Shown piece after piece: positions 6,973 through 15,592 of a stretch of 33,551 bases of DNA. This stretch comes from Scytonema sp. UIC 10036 (GTDB lineage Bacteria; Cyanobacteriota; Cyanobacteriia; Cyanobacteriales; Nostocaceae): NCBI RefSeq assembly GCF_009725235.1, contig NZ_WJFC01000142.1, positions 1 to 33,551 of the forward strand, given 5' to 3'. Position 1 is the first letter of the stretch; every line of letters begins with the position of its first letter. The notes beneath the pieces are model-generated. The model did no database searches. It was not told where the DNA came from and saw only the letters and a list, made by a program, of their open reading frames with translations. Made by a program: the position numbers and the translations under genes.

Positions 6973-9411
6973 ATGACAGCATTACATCTACAACAACTTT
7001 TAGATAAGTGGAAGATCCAATTAAAACAAGTCAATCGGCAAATGTACCCTGATACTAACAAGATAGAAAAACACACAGCAGCGCTTTCTCAAGCAAATGC
7101 ACTATTACAGAAGGAAATTAAGAATCGCAAGCAGGCAGAAGAACAAATTCAATTTCAGGCTTCTATTCTGTCGCGGGTGAACGATGCAGTTATTGCAATT
7201 GATTCGCACAATCGCATTACTTATTGGAATAAAGCAGCAGAACGGTTATATGAGTATAAAGCTGAGGAAGTTCTTGGTCGCAGCTTGGAAGAAGTGAATC
7301 ATTATCGCTGGCTCGAAGCAGAGGATGAACAAACTGCGTACACTGCTTTAGCGACGAGAGGGATTTGGCAAGGAGAGAATATTCATCGGAAAAAGAACGG
7401 AGAAGAAATTTACGTTGAGTCATCGGTCAGCATACTGACCGATGATAACGGAGTTTCTAACGGTTTTCTTGCTGTAGTCCGAGATATTACTGAACGCAAA
7501 CAAGCCGAACAACAGTGCCAATTACTTCTTACTCAAGAACAGGTGGCTCATGCAGAGGCAAAGGTAGCAAAAAATCAAATCTTTAACATTCTTGAAAGGA
7601 TCGCGGATGGCTTCTTAGCACTAGATTGTGAATGGCGGTTCACCTATGTCAATCAGCAAGCAGCTCAGATATTGCACAGAACCCAAGAGCAGCTCATTGG
7701 CAAAAACGTTTGGGAGGAATTTCCAGATGCGATCGCTCTGTCATTTTATCGCGAGTATCACAGAGCAGTAGCACAACAGGTGACTGTTGAATTTGAGGAA
7801 TTTTACCCATCTCTCAACACTTGGTTTGAAGTACACGCTTATCCCACGCCAGAGGGCTTGTCAGTTTATTTCCAAGACATTACCAAACGCAAGCAAACAG
7901 AACAAAAAATCAGCCAGCAAGCAGATTTACTCAATATTGCTACAGACGCTATTCTCGTTTGCAATTTAAAAAACCAAATATTATTTTGGAATAAGGGCGC
8001 TGAACATCTGTATGGATGGCAAGCAACCGAAGTTCTTGGTAAAAATGCCAATCAGCTTTTGTATAAAGAAATCTCACCTCAACTTGAGGAAGCTGTTTTG
8101 GCTGTTATAGAACATGGGTCATGGCAGGGAGAGTTGAACCAGATACTAAAAGATAGCAAAAACATCATCGTTCAAAGCCGTTGGACACTTGTACGCGATC
8201 GAACCGGACATCCTCAATCAATTCTGATCGTCAACACTGACATCACGGAGAAAAAACAACTCGAAGCTCAGTTTTTCCGCGCACAACGACTCGAGAGCCT
8301 TGGTACCCTAGCTAGTGGTATTGCTCATGACTTCAACAACATACTGACACCCATTTTGATCGTTACTCAACTGTTGTCACATAAATGCTTAGCTCTTAAT
8401 GAGGAAGATCGGCAACTCCTGAAAACGGTGGAAGACAGTTCTAAACGCGGTGCAACTCTTGTCAAGCAAATTCTATCGTTTGCACAGGGAAGTGAAGGCG
8501 ATCGCGTTCATCTACAAGTTAGACACCTGTTAAAGGAAATTGAGCAGATTCTTAAAAGTACATTTCCAAAATCCATTGAAATTAACATTAATAGACTCAT
8601 GGAAAATCTTTGGACAATTTGGGCAAACGCCACTCAACTCCATCAGGTTTTGCTGAATCTGTGCGTTAATGCTCGTGATGCTATGCCTAACGGGGGTACT
8701 CTGAGTCTTTCTGCTGAGAATGTCATTGTTAATGAAAACGATGCCAGGATGAATTTGGATGCCAAAGTAGGTTCTTTTGTTGCGATTTCAATCTCAGATA
8801 CAGGATGTGGCATTTCTCCAGAAATACAGGAGCGTATTTTTGACCCCTTTTTTACAACCAAAGAAAAGAGCAAAGGTACGGGATTGGGTTTATCAACTGT
8901 TCTTGGTATAGTTAAGAACCATGGTGGGTTTGTGAAAGTATACAGTCAATTGGGCAAAGGCAGCCAATTTAAGGTTTACTTACCAGCTAGTGATACACAA
9001 ATAAAACAGGAAGCTGCTGATATCAAGATGCCTAGAGGAAATGGCGAATTAATTCTCATTGTAGACGACGAAGAACATATTCGAGAGGCAACTAAAACCG
9101 CACTAGAAAACTATAACTACAAAATCCTTACAGCCAGTGATGCTCTTGAGGCTTTCTCAATCTTCACCCAACGTAGAGATGACATCAAGTTGGTGTTGAT
9201 GGATATACAGATGCCGTTGATGGATGGGCGAAACGCTGCTTGCATCTTGCAAAAAATAAATCCCTCAGTCAAAATTATTGCCATCAGCGGGATCTTACGC
9301 AATCAAAAGCTTTTAGAAGCTAGTGATATTGGTGTGAAAGTATTTTTGTCAAAGCCCTACATGATACAGGAATTATTACATACTATTAAACGTGTCTTAA
9401 ATGCATCGTAA
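6973..9411 (+). CDS. Hybrid sensor histidine kinase, three PAS domains plus C-terminal receiver
   Basis: 812 residues with no membrane segment, so probably a cytosolic sensor. Order: coiled coil (~35-60), PAS1 (~60-175, ending DITERKQAE), PAS2 (~200-305), PAS3 (~315-425, ending [11 protein letters not shown]), a dimerisation/phosphoacceptor domain with His452 in [13 protein letters not shown], an HATPase_c domain with [20 protein letters not shown] and GTGLGLSTVLGIVKNHGG, then a receiver (~690-810) with acceptor Asp744 in LMDIQMP. There is no DNA-binding output, so phosphate must pass on to another protein. Its stop is 24 bp before hoxE with no terminator between, so it may be the first gene of the hox operon. 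It resembles the minus-strand hybrid kinase just after hoxH. The start has no clear ribosome binding site. Confidence 0.92.
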   Translation: MTALHLQQLLDKWKIQLKQVNRQMYPDTNKIEKHTAALSQANALLQKEIKNRKQAEEQIQFQASILSRVNDAVIAIDSHNRITYWNKAAERLYEYKAEEVLGRSLEEVNHYRWLEAEDEQTAYTALATRGIWQGENIHRKKNGEEIYVESSVSILTDDNGVSNGFLAVVRDITERKQAEQQCQLLLTQEQVAHAEAKVAKNQIFNILERIADGFLALDCEWRFTYVNQQAAQILHRTQEQLIGKNVWEEFPDAIALSFYREYHRAVAQQVTVEFEEFYPSLNTWFEVHAYPTPEGLSVYFQDITKRKQTEQKISQQADLLNIATDAILVCNLKNQILFWNKGAEHLYGWQATEVLGKNANQLLYKEISPQLEEAVLAVIEHGSWQGELNQILKDSKNIIVQSRWTLVRDRTGHPQSILIVNTDITEKKQLEAQFFRAQRLESLGTLASGIAHDFNNILTPILIVTQLLSHKCLALNEEDRQLLKTVEDSSKRGATLVKQILSFAQGSEGDRVHLQVRHLLKEIEQILKSTFPKSIEININRLMENLWTIWANATQLHQVLLNLCVNARDAMPNGGTLSLSAENVIVNENDARMNLDAKVGSFVAISISDTGCGISPEIQERIFDPFFTTKEKSKGTGLGLSTVLGIVKNHGGFVKVYSQLGKGSQFKVYLPASDTQIKQEAADIKMPRGNGELILIVDDEEHIREATKTALENYNYKILTASDALEAFSIFTQRRDDIKLVLMDIQMPLMDGRNAACILQKINPSVKIIAISGILRNQKLLEASDIGVKVFLSKPYMIQELLHTIKRVLNAS

Positions 9412-9435
9412 AGACAGTGAAATGTATGTACAGGG

Positions 9436-10047
9436 ATGAGGAGTCTCAAGCAAAGACATCAAAGCAGTCCACTATATCAAAACAAAGATATGAATCCCTT
9501 GATAGGCCATCGAAAAAATCAGTATACAAAAAGTCCTTTACAAGAGTATCCAAGCGGTGATAAACGCTTTAAGATACTCGATGCCACTATAAAACGCTAT
9601 CAATATCAGCAGGATGCGCTTATAGAAGTATTGCATGAGGCACAAGAGCTCTTTGGTTACTTAAAAAATGATTTATTACTCTACATTGCTCACAGTCTAA
9701 AACTGCCACCTAGTCGTGTTTATGGAGTAGCAACTTTTTATCATTTGTTCTCTTTGGCACCAAAAGGCGTACATAGTTGTGTGGTGTGTACGGGTACGGC
9801 TTGTTACGTTAAAGGTGCTGCGGATTTACTAACAGCTGCAGAAAAGTACGCCAAAATTCATACTGGTGAAACCACACTAGATAATCAATTGTCACTGTTA
9901 ACAGCAAGATGTCTGGGTGCTTGTGGAATTGCACCAGCAGTTGTATTTGATGAAATGGTATGTGGGCATCAAACACCAGAATTAGTGACCGAGCAAATAA
10001 AAGGATGGTTAGAACATGGATCTGACGGAACTACTAGAAATAGCTGA
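9436..10047 (+). CDS. hoxE: Bidirectional hydrogenase diaphorase subunit HoxE
   Basis: NuoE-like [2Fe-2S] subunit of the cytoplasmic NAD(P)-linked HoxEFUYH hydrogenase. It helps electron transfer between the diaphorase and NAD(P)H, ferredoxin or flavodoxin. The conserved core starts at [31 protein letters not shown] is the family signature. Cluster ligands are the cysteines of [14 protein letters not shown] and [15 protein letters not shown]. The 203-residue form starting at 9436 has an N-terminal extension. An internal ATG at 9490 gives 185 residues, closer to the usual 160-175, and the true start is uncertain. Its 3' end overlaps hoxF by 32 bp, implying translational coupling. Confidence 0.95.
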   Translation: MRSLKQRHQSSPLYQNKDMNPLIGHRKNQYTKSPLQEYPSGDKRFKILDATIKRYQYQQDALIEVLHEAQELFGYLKNDLLLYIAHSLKLPPSRVYGVATFYHLFSLAPKGVHSCVVCTGTACYVKGAADLLTAAEKYAKIHTGETTLDNQLSLLTARCLGACGIAPAVVFDEMVCGHQTPELVTEQIKGWLEHGSDGTTRNS

Positions 10048-11638
10048 AAAAGAGCGCGTTAACTCTAAGCTAATTTGTATTCGTTGCTGTATGGCAGCAG
10101 GTTGCTTATCGTCTGGTTCTACTGGGGTCAAAAAAAGTTTAGAAGAAGCAACTCAAGAAATAGGATTGGTAGATAAAGTAGAAATTCGCAGTGTCGGTTG
10201 TATGGGTTTGTGTTGCCAAGGCCCTTTGGTACAAGTTGACAATTCCTTAAAAAAGAATAGCTCTACATTACTCTACGAAAAAGTCACTCCTGAAAATACT
10301 TCTACAATTGTTGCAGCATTAAATGGTGGTGAAACAAAAGTACAAAAGGGCGATTTAAATCATCCATTTTTTACTAAGCAACTACTTATTGTCTTAGAAA
10401 ACAGTGGTAGAGTTGACCCGGAACGTATTGAATCTTACATTGCTTGCGATGGCTATCAAGGACTTTTTCACGTGCTAAGAGAAATGACTTCCAATGAGGT
10501 CGTGGAAGCTATTACCTGTAGCGGATTGCGGGGACGGGGCGGTGCTGGTTATCCTACGGGTGTGAAATGGTCAACTGTCGCTAAGGCAAAGAGCGATCGC
10601 AAATTTGTTATCTGCAACGCTGATGAAGGCGATCCAGGTGCATTTATGGATAGAAGCGTGTTAGAAAGCGATCCCCATCGTGTTTTAGAAGGAATGGCGA
10701 TCGCAGCTTATGCTGTCGGTGCAAATCAAGGTTACATTTATATCCGCGCCGAATACCCCATCGCTATCAATCGTTTGCAAATAGCCATTCATCAAGCACA
10801 ACGTTTTGGTTTATTAGGAAGTCATATTTTTGATTCACCATTCGACTTTAAAATTGATATTCGTATTGGTGCAGGAGCTTATGTTTGTGGGGAAGAAACT
10901 GCGTTAATGTCGTCAATTGAAGGCAAACGCGGGACACCCCACCCTCGACCGCCCTATCCAGCTCAAAGTGGTTTGTGGGGATTTCCGACTTTAATTAACA
11001 ATGTCGAAACTTTTGCCAATGTTCCTTGGATTATTCGCAAAGGTGCAGACGTATTCGCTAGTATCGGTACAGAACAAAGTAAAGGCACAAAAGTTTTTGC
11101 CTTAGCAGGTAAAATTCGGAATACGGGTTTAATAGAAGTGCCTATGGGAACAACTCTACGGCAAATTGTTGAAGAAATGGGAGGAGGAAATCTAGATAAT
11201 AGAGCAATTAAAGCAGTGCAAACAGGTGGTCCTTCAGGTGGGTGTATTCCTGCTTCAGCCTTTGATACTCCTGTAGATTACGAATCTCTCACTCAGCTAG
11301 GTTCGATTATGGGTTCCGGCGGCATGATTGTTATGGATGAAACCACCAACATGGTGGATGTCGCCCGCTTCTTTATGGAATTTTGCATGGATGAGTCCTG
11401 CGGGAAGTGTATTCCCTGTCGCGTAGGGACGGTGCAGTTGTATCAATTGTTAACCAAAGTTCGGGAGGGAAAAGCATCGCGTGCTGATTTAGAACTGCTA
11501 GAGGAACTGTGCCACATGGTGAAGCATACCAGTTTGTGTGGTTTAGGTCAGTCAGCACCGAATCCGGTATTTAGTACGTTACGGTATTTCCGGGATGAAT
11601 ATTTGGCATTGATTAAGGAAACCACCAAATCTTCTTAA
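10016..11638 (+). CDS. hoxF: Bidirectional hydrogenase diaphorase subunit HoxF
   Basis: NuoF-like subunit that binds NAD(P)H and FMN and passes electrons into the iron-sulfur chain. 540 residues, normal length. The N-terminal thioredoxin-like [2Fe-2S] domain (~1-105) has [10 protein letters not shown] and [11 protein letters not shown]. The FMN/NADH region has [16 protein letters not shown] and [15 protein letters not shown]; the glycine-rich [19 protein letters not shown] follows. The C-terminal [4Fe-4S] site is [12 protein letters not shown] with a later Cys in HTSLCGLGQ. It starts inside hoxE. Its TAA stop coincides with the first base of a MITE-like element, so the insertion landed exactly at the gene end. 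Confidence 0.97.
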   Translation: MDLTELLEIAEKERVNSKLICIRCCMAAGCLSSGSTGVKKSLEEATQEIGLVDKVEIRSVGCMGLCCQGPLVQVDNSLKKNSSTLLYEKVTPENTSTIVAALNGGETKVQKGDLNHPFFTKQLLIVLENSGRVDPERIESYIACDGYQGLFHVLREMTSNEVVEAITCSGLRGRGGAGYPTGVKWSTVAKAKSDRKFVICNADEGDPGAFMDRSVLESDPHRVLEGMAIAAYAVGANQGYIYIRAEYPIAINRLQIAIHQAQRFGLLGSHIFDSPFDFKIDIRIGAGAYVCGEETALMSSIEGKRGTPHPRPPYPAQSGLWGFPTLINNVETFANVPWIIRKGADVFASIGTEQSKGTKVFALAGKIRNTGLIEVPMGTTLRQIVEEMGGGNLDNRAIKAVQTGGPSGGCIPASAFDTPVDYESLTQLGSIMGSGGMIVMDETTNMVDVARFFMEFCMDESCGKCIPCRVGTVQLYQLLTKVREGKASRADLELLEELCHMVKHTSLCGLGQSAPNPVFSTLRYFRDEYLALIKETTKSS

Positions 11639-11812
11639 TACCAATTTAATATGAAGTTGCACATTATTTTTACCCCTCCTAACCTCCCCTTATAAAGGGG
11701 AGGAAAATAAATTTCCTGTTTCCCCCCTTGATAAGGGGGGATTAAGGGGGGTAAGGAGAAATGCCACAGATGCTGGAGGTTTTTTCTATGCATCTTCATC
11801 TGAAAACGGTAT
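11638..11812. mobile_element. MITE-like element between hoxF and the next gene
   Basis: The ends ATACCAATTTAATATGAAG (11638-11656) and CTTCATCTGAAAACGGTAT (11794-11812) are imperfect inverted repeats (15 of 19). Inside are two perfect hairpins, CTCCCCTT-ATA-AAGGGGAG and CCCCCCTT-GAT-AAGGGGGG. It has no coding capacity. This is the layout of non-autonomous dispersed repeats common in cyanobacteria. The hairpins could slow or partly end transcription after hoxF and so reduce expression of hoxUYH. Confidence 0.7.
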
Positions 11813-11881
11813 AACGACTCTAAAATTTTTCTTTAGAACTAACCACCGAACTACTATTCATTACAAGACAGGGTGAGGAAA

Positions 11882-12709
11882 ATGATTGCAAAAATTTTCT
11901 TCGGCATTGGTGCATTGCTGGCGATTACATTCATAACTCTAGTTATCATTGGGGTAAGGAACGATCGAGAAGTTAATCAGATTTGGCGAACGCTTGAAAC
12001 AGCGCCAGCAGAAAATTGTTTCTCTCAAGACATGGTTGCGGGATTACCTGCTCCCGTGCAGCGCTACTTTTTGCACGCTATTGCGCCGGGAACTCCTCAA
12101 GCTTCTTCTGTAAGTTTAGATATGAGTGGCAGTTTCAGGCTTGGGCAAGATAAACCCTGGCTACCGATGCGGGCAAAACAAATTATTTCAGCAAAAGGAT
12201 TTGTTTGGAAAGCAGCAATTGGTCGTAGTTTGTGCCAAATGGTAGGTGCTGATTACTATGCCAACGGATTTGGTCGAATGCGGTTTTCCCTTTGGGGGCT
12301 GCTTCCTTTGGTCAATGCTCGCAGCCCCGCTCTTGTGCGCTCTGGCATTGGACGGTTAGCTGGAGAATTAGTTTTGCTACCTTCTGCTTTGTTACCTCAA
12401 CACGGTGTCAGTTGGAAGGCAATTGATGAGAGGACTATCCAAGCAAGTCTGAAGATTAACGATGAACCAATAATCCTGACACTCACAATCGACCCTGATG
12501 GCAAGCTACAGAAGCTTTCTTTACCGCGTTGGGGAGATAAAACAGAAGATAGTAGCTATACTTACATTCCTTTTGGAGGAGAATACCAGGAAGAAAACAC
12601 ATTTGGAGGATTTACAATTCCCTCGCAAATGAGTGCAGGCTGGTGGTTTGGGACAGACCGTTACTTGGAGTTCTTCCGTGCTACGATTGAGCAGGCTGGG
12701 TTCCGTTAA
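11882..12709 (+). CDS. DUF6544/DUF6920-like membrane-anchored protein in the hox operon
   Basis: About 275 residues. One N-terminal membrane segment (IFFGIGALLAITFITLVIIG) precedes a soluble region with GLPAPVQRYFLHAI, FVWKAAIG, a glycine-rich stretch near YANGFGRMRFSLWGLLPLVN, LLPSALLPQHGVSWKAID and GGFTIPSQMSAGW. This pattern matches my memory of the uncharacterised DUF6544/DUF6920 family; the biochemical role is unknown. The frame is also open from a GTG at 11873; I prefer the ATG at 11882 after GAGGA, though spacing is tight. It separates hoxF from hoxU with a MITE before it, so it may have arrived as an insertion, or it may be a cofactor or membrane partner of the complex. Cyanobacterial hox operons do carry unrelated accessory frames in this position. 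Confidence 0.7.
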   Translation: MIAKIFFGIGALLAITFITLVIIGVRNDREVNQIWRTLETAPAENCFSQDMVAGLPAPVQRYFLHAIAPGTPQASSVSLDMSGSFRLGQDKPWLPMRAKQIISAKGFVWKAAIGRSLCQMVGADYYANGFGRMRFSLWGLLPLVNARSPALVRSGIGRLAGELVLLPSALLPQHGVSWKAIDERTIQASLKINDEPIILTLTIDPDGKLQKLSLPRWGDKTEDSSYTYIPFGGEYQEENTFGGFTIPSQMSAGWWFGTDRYLEFFRATIEQAGFR

Positions 12710-12765
12710 ATCTGACATTTCAAATCAAAAAAATAAAATAAAAATTCAAAAATTGAGAGGTGAAA

Positions 12766-13482
12766 ATGTCAGTAAAAATTTTAACAATAAATGAGAAATT
12801 AGTCAGCGCCCGTGAGGAGGAAACCATTCTCGAAGCTGCACGGGAAGCTGGAATTCATATCCCAACACTGTGCCATTTAAACGGAGTGACAGATGTCGGT
12901 GCTTGTCGCCTTTGCTTAGTAGAAATTGCTGGTAGTCATAAACTCCAACCTGCTTGTGTAACGAAAGTTGCTGAAGGTATGTCCGTCCATACAAATAGCG
13001 ATCGCCTACAAAAATATCGTCGCACGATTGTAGAAATGCTATTCGCGGAAGGCAATCACATTTGTTCGGTGTGTGTCGCTAATGGTAACTGCGAACTGCA
13101 AGATTTGGCAATTGAAATGGGTATGGATAGCGTTCGCTTAGAATATCAATTTCCTAACCGTCATGTCGATATCTCTCACGATCGCTTTGGCATCGATCGT
13201 AACCGTTGTGTTCTTTGTACTCGTTGCATCCGCGTCTGCGATGAAATCGAGGGAGCACATACTTGGGATATGGCGGGTAGAGGGACAAACTCCCATGTCA
13301 TTACTGACTTAAATCAACCTTGGGGAACCTCACAAACTTGTACAAACTGTGGCAAATGTCTAAACGCTTGTCCCACAGGCGCAATTTTTCAAAAAGGTTC
13401 AGGTGTGGGAGAAATGAAACGCGATCGCACCCAACTTGAATTTCTTGTTACAGCACGGGAGAAAAAGCAATGGCTCGTTTAA
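12766..13482 (+). CDS. hoxU: Bidirectional hydrogenase diaphorase subunit HoxU
   Basis: NuoG-like electron-wire subunit linking HoxEF with the HoxYH hydrogenase. 238 residues, the usual length. An N-terminal plant-type [2Fe-2S] domain ([19 protein letters not shown], with a later Cys in PACVTK) is followed by the His-Cys cluster region [15 protein letters not shown] and two ferredoxin-like [4Fe-4S] motifs, [16 protein letters not shown] and [14 protein letters not shown]. The ATG at 12766 is chosen because GAGAGG lies 5 bp before it; an in-frame GTG at 12760 overlaps that site. The last 13 bp overlap hoxY. Confidence 0.97.
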   Translation: MSVKILTINEKLVSAREEETILEAAREAGIHIPTLCHLNGVTDVGACRLCLVEIAGSHKLQPACVTKVAEGMSVHTNSDRLQKYRRTIVEMLFAEGNHICSVCVANGNCELQDLAIEMGMDSVRLEYQFPNRHVDISHDRFGIDRNRCVLCTRCIRVCDEIEGAHTWDMAGRGTNSHVITDLNQPWGTSQTCTNCGKCLNACPTGAIFQKGSGVGEMKRDRTQLEFLVTAREKKQWLV

Positions 13483-14015
13483 AATTTGCTACAGTTTGGT
13501 TGGGAGGTTGTTCGGGCTGTCATATGTCCTTTCTTGACTTGGATGAATGGCTGTTTGACCTTGCAGCACAAGTGGATTTTGTTTACAGCCCTTTTGTAGA
13601 TGCTAAGGATTACCCAGAGGATGTAGATATAGTATTGGTAGAGGGGGCGATCGCTAACAGCGAACACTTGGACTTAATCCAGAAAATTAGGCAACGCTCA
13701 AAAATTCTTGTTTCCTTTGGAGACTGTGCTGTGACAGGCAATGTCACTGCTTTACGCAATCCGTTCGGGAGCGCGGAACCAGTCCTGCAACGTTGTTATA
13801 TTGAAGCTGCGGATATTCGCGGGCAAATTCCACAAGAATTAGGGATTGTTCCGCCCTTACTCGATAAAGTCGTACCCGTACATAGTGTTGTTTCTGTAGA
13901 TGTTTACTTACCTGGTTGTCCTCCAGACGCAAACAGAATTCGGGCTGCACTAGAACCTTTGTTGCGGGGCGAAAAACCACAACTAGAGGGACGAGAATTC
14001 CTCAAATTTGGGTAA
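13470..14015 (+). CDS. hoxY: Bidirectional hydrogenase small subunit HoxY
   Basis: 181 residues. It carries the proximal iron-sulfur cluster next to the NiFe site in HoxH. Ligands are visible in [16 protein letters not shown], in [19 protein letters not shown] and in [12 protein letters not shown]. There is no twin-arginine signal, as expected for a cytoplasmic hydrogenase. It overlaps hoxU by 13 bp. Between its stop and hoxH, where HoxH often follows closely, lie a heptamer repeat, a small membrane peptide frame and an unrecognised gene. Confidence 0.97.
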   Translation: MARLKFATVWLGGCSGCHMSFLDLDEWLFDLAAQVDFVYSPFVDAKDYPEDVDIVLVEGAIANSEHLDLIQKIRQRSKILVSFGDCAVTGNVTALRNPFGSAEPVLQRCYIEAADIRGQIPQELGIVPPLLDKVVPVHSVVSVDVYLPGCPPDANRIRAALEPLLRGEKPQLEGREFLKFG

Positions 14016-14037
14016 GAGATTCTTCAATGAAGGATTG

Positions 14038-14079
14038 TCATTGGTCATTTGTCATTGGTCATTTGTCATTGGTCATTGG
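14038..14079. repeat. Six tandem heptanucleotide repeats
   Basis: Six head-to-tail heptamers, four TCATTGG and two TCATTTG, lie 22 bp after the hoxY stop. Such short tandemly repeated repetitive (STRR) sequences are known from filamentous cyanobacteria. Confidence 0.85.
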
Positions 14080-14129
14080 TAAGGATTTCAGGTCTATGTA
14101 CATTTTGTAATCTAGTCGTGAGGTAATCG

Positions 14130-14225
14130 ATGAATATTATCCAAGGATTAAAACAATACTCCAAACGAATACTGGTACTCATCTTTATTCTGGTCTTAGC
14201 ATCCTTACTCTTAGGGTCTTCTTAA
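14130..14225 (+). CDS. 31-residue single-span membrane peptide, between hoxY and the 411-residue gene
   Basis: ATG at 14130 follows GTGAGG with 6-bp spacing. The peptide is a short basic amphipathic start (MNIIQGLKQYSKR) followed by one hydrophobic span (ILVLIFILVLASLLLG) and SS, then TAA. The good ribosome binding site and strongly membrane-like composition suggest a real small protein, perhaps an anchor or a regulator of the complex. I do not recognise the family. From 14226 to 14350 nothing else is evident. Confidence 0.5.
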   Translation: MNIIQGLKQYSKRILVLIFILVLASLLLGSS

Positions 14226-14350
14226 AATTTCTTGAGTTATGACACACTCGCAAAGCTAGCGATCGCAACTGCTCGAAGGATGCGATTGAACCCGTCCATC
14301 GCCAAAAACTACAAAGAACATAACCCTATAACAACATGAGGAGGGTGCTT

Positions 14351-15586
14351 ATGCCGTCCATGAATTTATTGACACTTTTCAATCCCTCCAATTATTACCG
14401 GAGTGGTTACATTACTGTCCCCTGGTATCCTATTTATCAAGAATTCCAAATACCTCCAGAAGAACTAGTGCTCAGAGATCTCCGCGATCTTTCTTATACA
14501 CCCATAAGTGCTCAAGTTGACCGTATCGATCCTGAAGATTCTTCTCGTGACGTTTTGGTGTTTTTACTTCAAAAAGCAATTCCACCGGGTGCAAATGATA
14601 ATACTTTAGCCTCTGGTTTTATCAGATTAGATCGAGGCAATCCAATGCCTGCAAAACTGGGAGAGCCATCTGTAGAAATAGTCTACGGAGATTCTGGTGA
14701 AGCACGGGGTGTCAGACTGGCGAACAATCGTCTGATTGTCTGGTTCAATTTGATACCCGATCCTGAGAATATGGGGCGTAATTGGTTTTCTGGATCTGCA
14801 ACTAGCGTACAGCTTGACCATCAGGAAATTTTAGATCCCTTCTTAGCTGCAAGAGGTGAGTGGCTTGGACAAGAACCTGAAAAACGGTGCATACAAGTAG
14901 CCGAACTCTTATTACCCGGACTATCTCATCCAAAATCGCCATCCTATCACGTCTCTTTGTTCGATCGCGCATACCGACTTGTCTCTCAATCTAGCGGTTT
15001 TATACGCTCTAGCATAACTATTGCCTCAGAACCCTTTGATTACATAGGTGCAGCTCCCGATACAGGTAATAATCGTCACCTAGTTTGCGAATTGTATAGA
15101 GTCATTAGTTTGTATGCTGGTGTTGACTACTTAACTGAAGAACTCTTTATCAAAACTAAATCCATGAGCGAAGAAAACCAAATGGGAGATAGCAAAGAGA
15201 TCGCCGATCTTTACTTTGTGGCTCGCTACTTCGCTCATATGAACATGGGATTGACAGAAGATATTCAGCAAGTCTTTCCCGTACCAAATTGGTTTGCCAT
15301 TGGTTCGACAGCAGATCCCTATCCAGCTTATGGTATGGCTGCTCTCGAACACATAGATACAATGATACACCCATATGAAGGTAATAAAAGCTGTTTCTCT
15401 TGGCACTTTTTACCGAGTCAGTCTGTAAAATGTTTGCATTTATTCACCCGAGGTCAACTAGGAGAATTTGATACACGAGTGGGTCATTTGTGGTACGAAA
15501 TGTTTTACCAACCGCTCAAAGCTGAAATTTATCAAGATGTCTCTTTTCCTCAAGCAGTTACAAAACCTGCATTTGCTTTGCCATAA
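14351..15586 (+). CDS. Unrecognised 411-residue protein directly upstream of hoxH
   Basis: I do not recognise this protein. The ATG at 14351 is preferred over the in-frame ATG at 14336 because AGGAGGG (14339-14345) sits 5 bp before it. There is no signal peptide or membrane segment. The first half looks beta-rich (VPWYPIYQEFQIPPEELVLR, then GEPSVEIVYGDSGEARGVRL and RLIVWFNLIPDPENMGRNWF). The second half is more helical (KEIADLYFVARYFAHMNMGL), with aromatic-rich stretches such as WYEMFYQPLKAEIYQD. There is no cysteine cluster suggesting iron-sulfur or zinc binding. Its stop is only 6 bp from the hoxH ATG and both genes read the same way, so they are almost certainly co-transcribed. It may assist the hydrogenase, or be a passenger of separate function. 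Confidence 0.8.
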   Translation: MPSMNLLTLFNPSNYYRSGYITVPWYPIYQEFQIPPEELVLRDLRDLSYTPISAQVDRIDPEDSSRDVLVFLLQKAIPPGANDNTLASGFIRLDRGNPMPAKLGEPSVEIVYGDSGEARGVRLANNRLIVWFNLIPDPENMGRNWFSGSATSVQLDHQEILDPFLAARGEWLGQEPEKRCIQVAELLLPGLSHPKSPSYHVSLFDRAYRLVSQSSGFIRSSITIASEPFDYIGAAPDTGNNRHLVCELYRVISLYAGVDYLTEELFIKTKSMSEENQMGDSKEIADLYFVARYFAHMNMGLTEDIQQVFPVPNWFAIGSTADPYPAYGMAALEHIDTMIHPYEGNKSCFSWHFLPSQSVKCLHLFTRGQLGEFDTRVGHLWYEMFYQPLKAEIYQDVSFPQAVTKPAFALP

Positions 15587-15592
15587 AATAGT

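Noticed and set aside
9411..9436. LexA-type box near ATGTATGTACAG before hoxE
   Set aside because: LexA has been reported to bind hox promoters in cyanobacteria, but this sequence lacks the second half-site.
14038..14079. Heptamer repeats as a regulatory iteron or origin
   Set aside because: They match the style of cyanobacterial STRR repeats and no replication gene is nearby.
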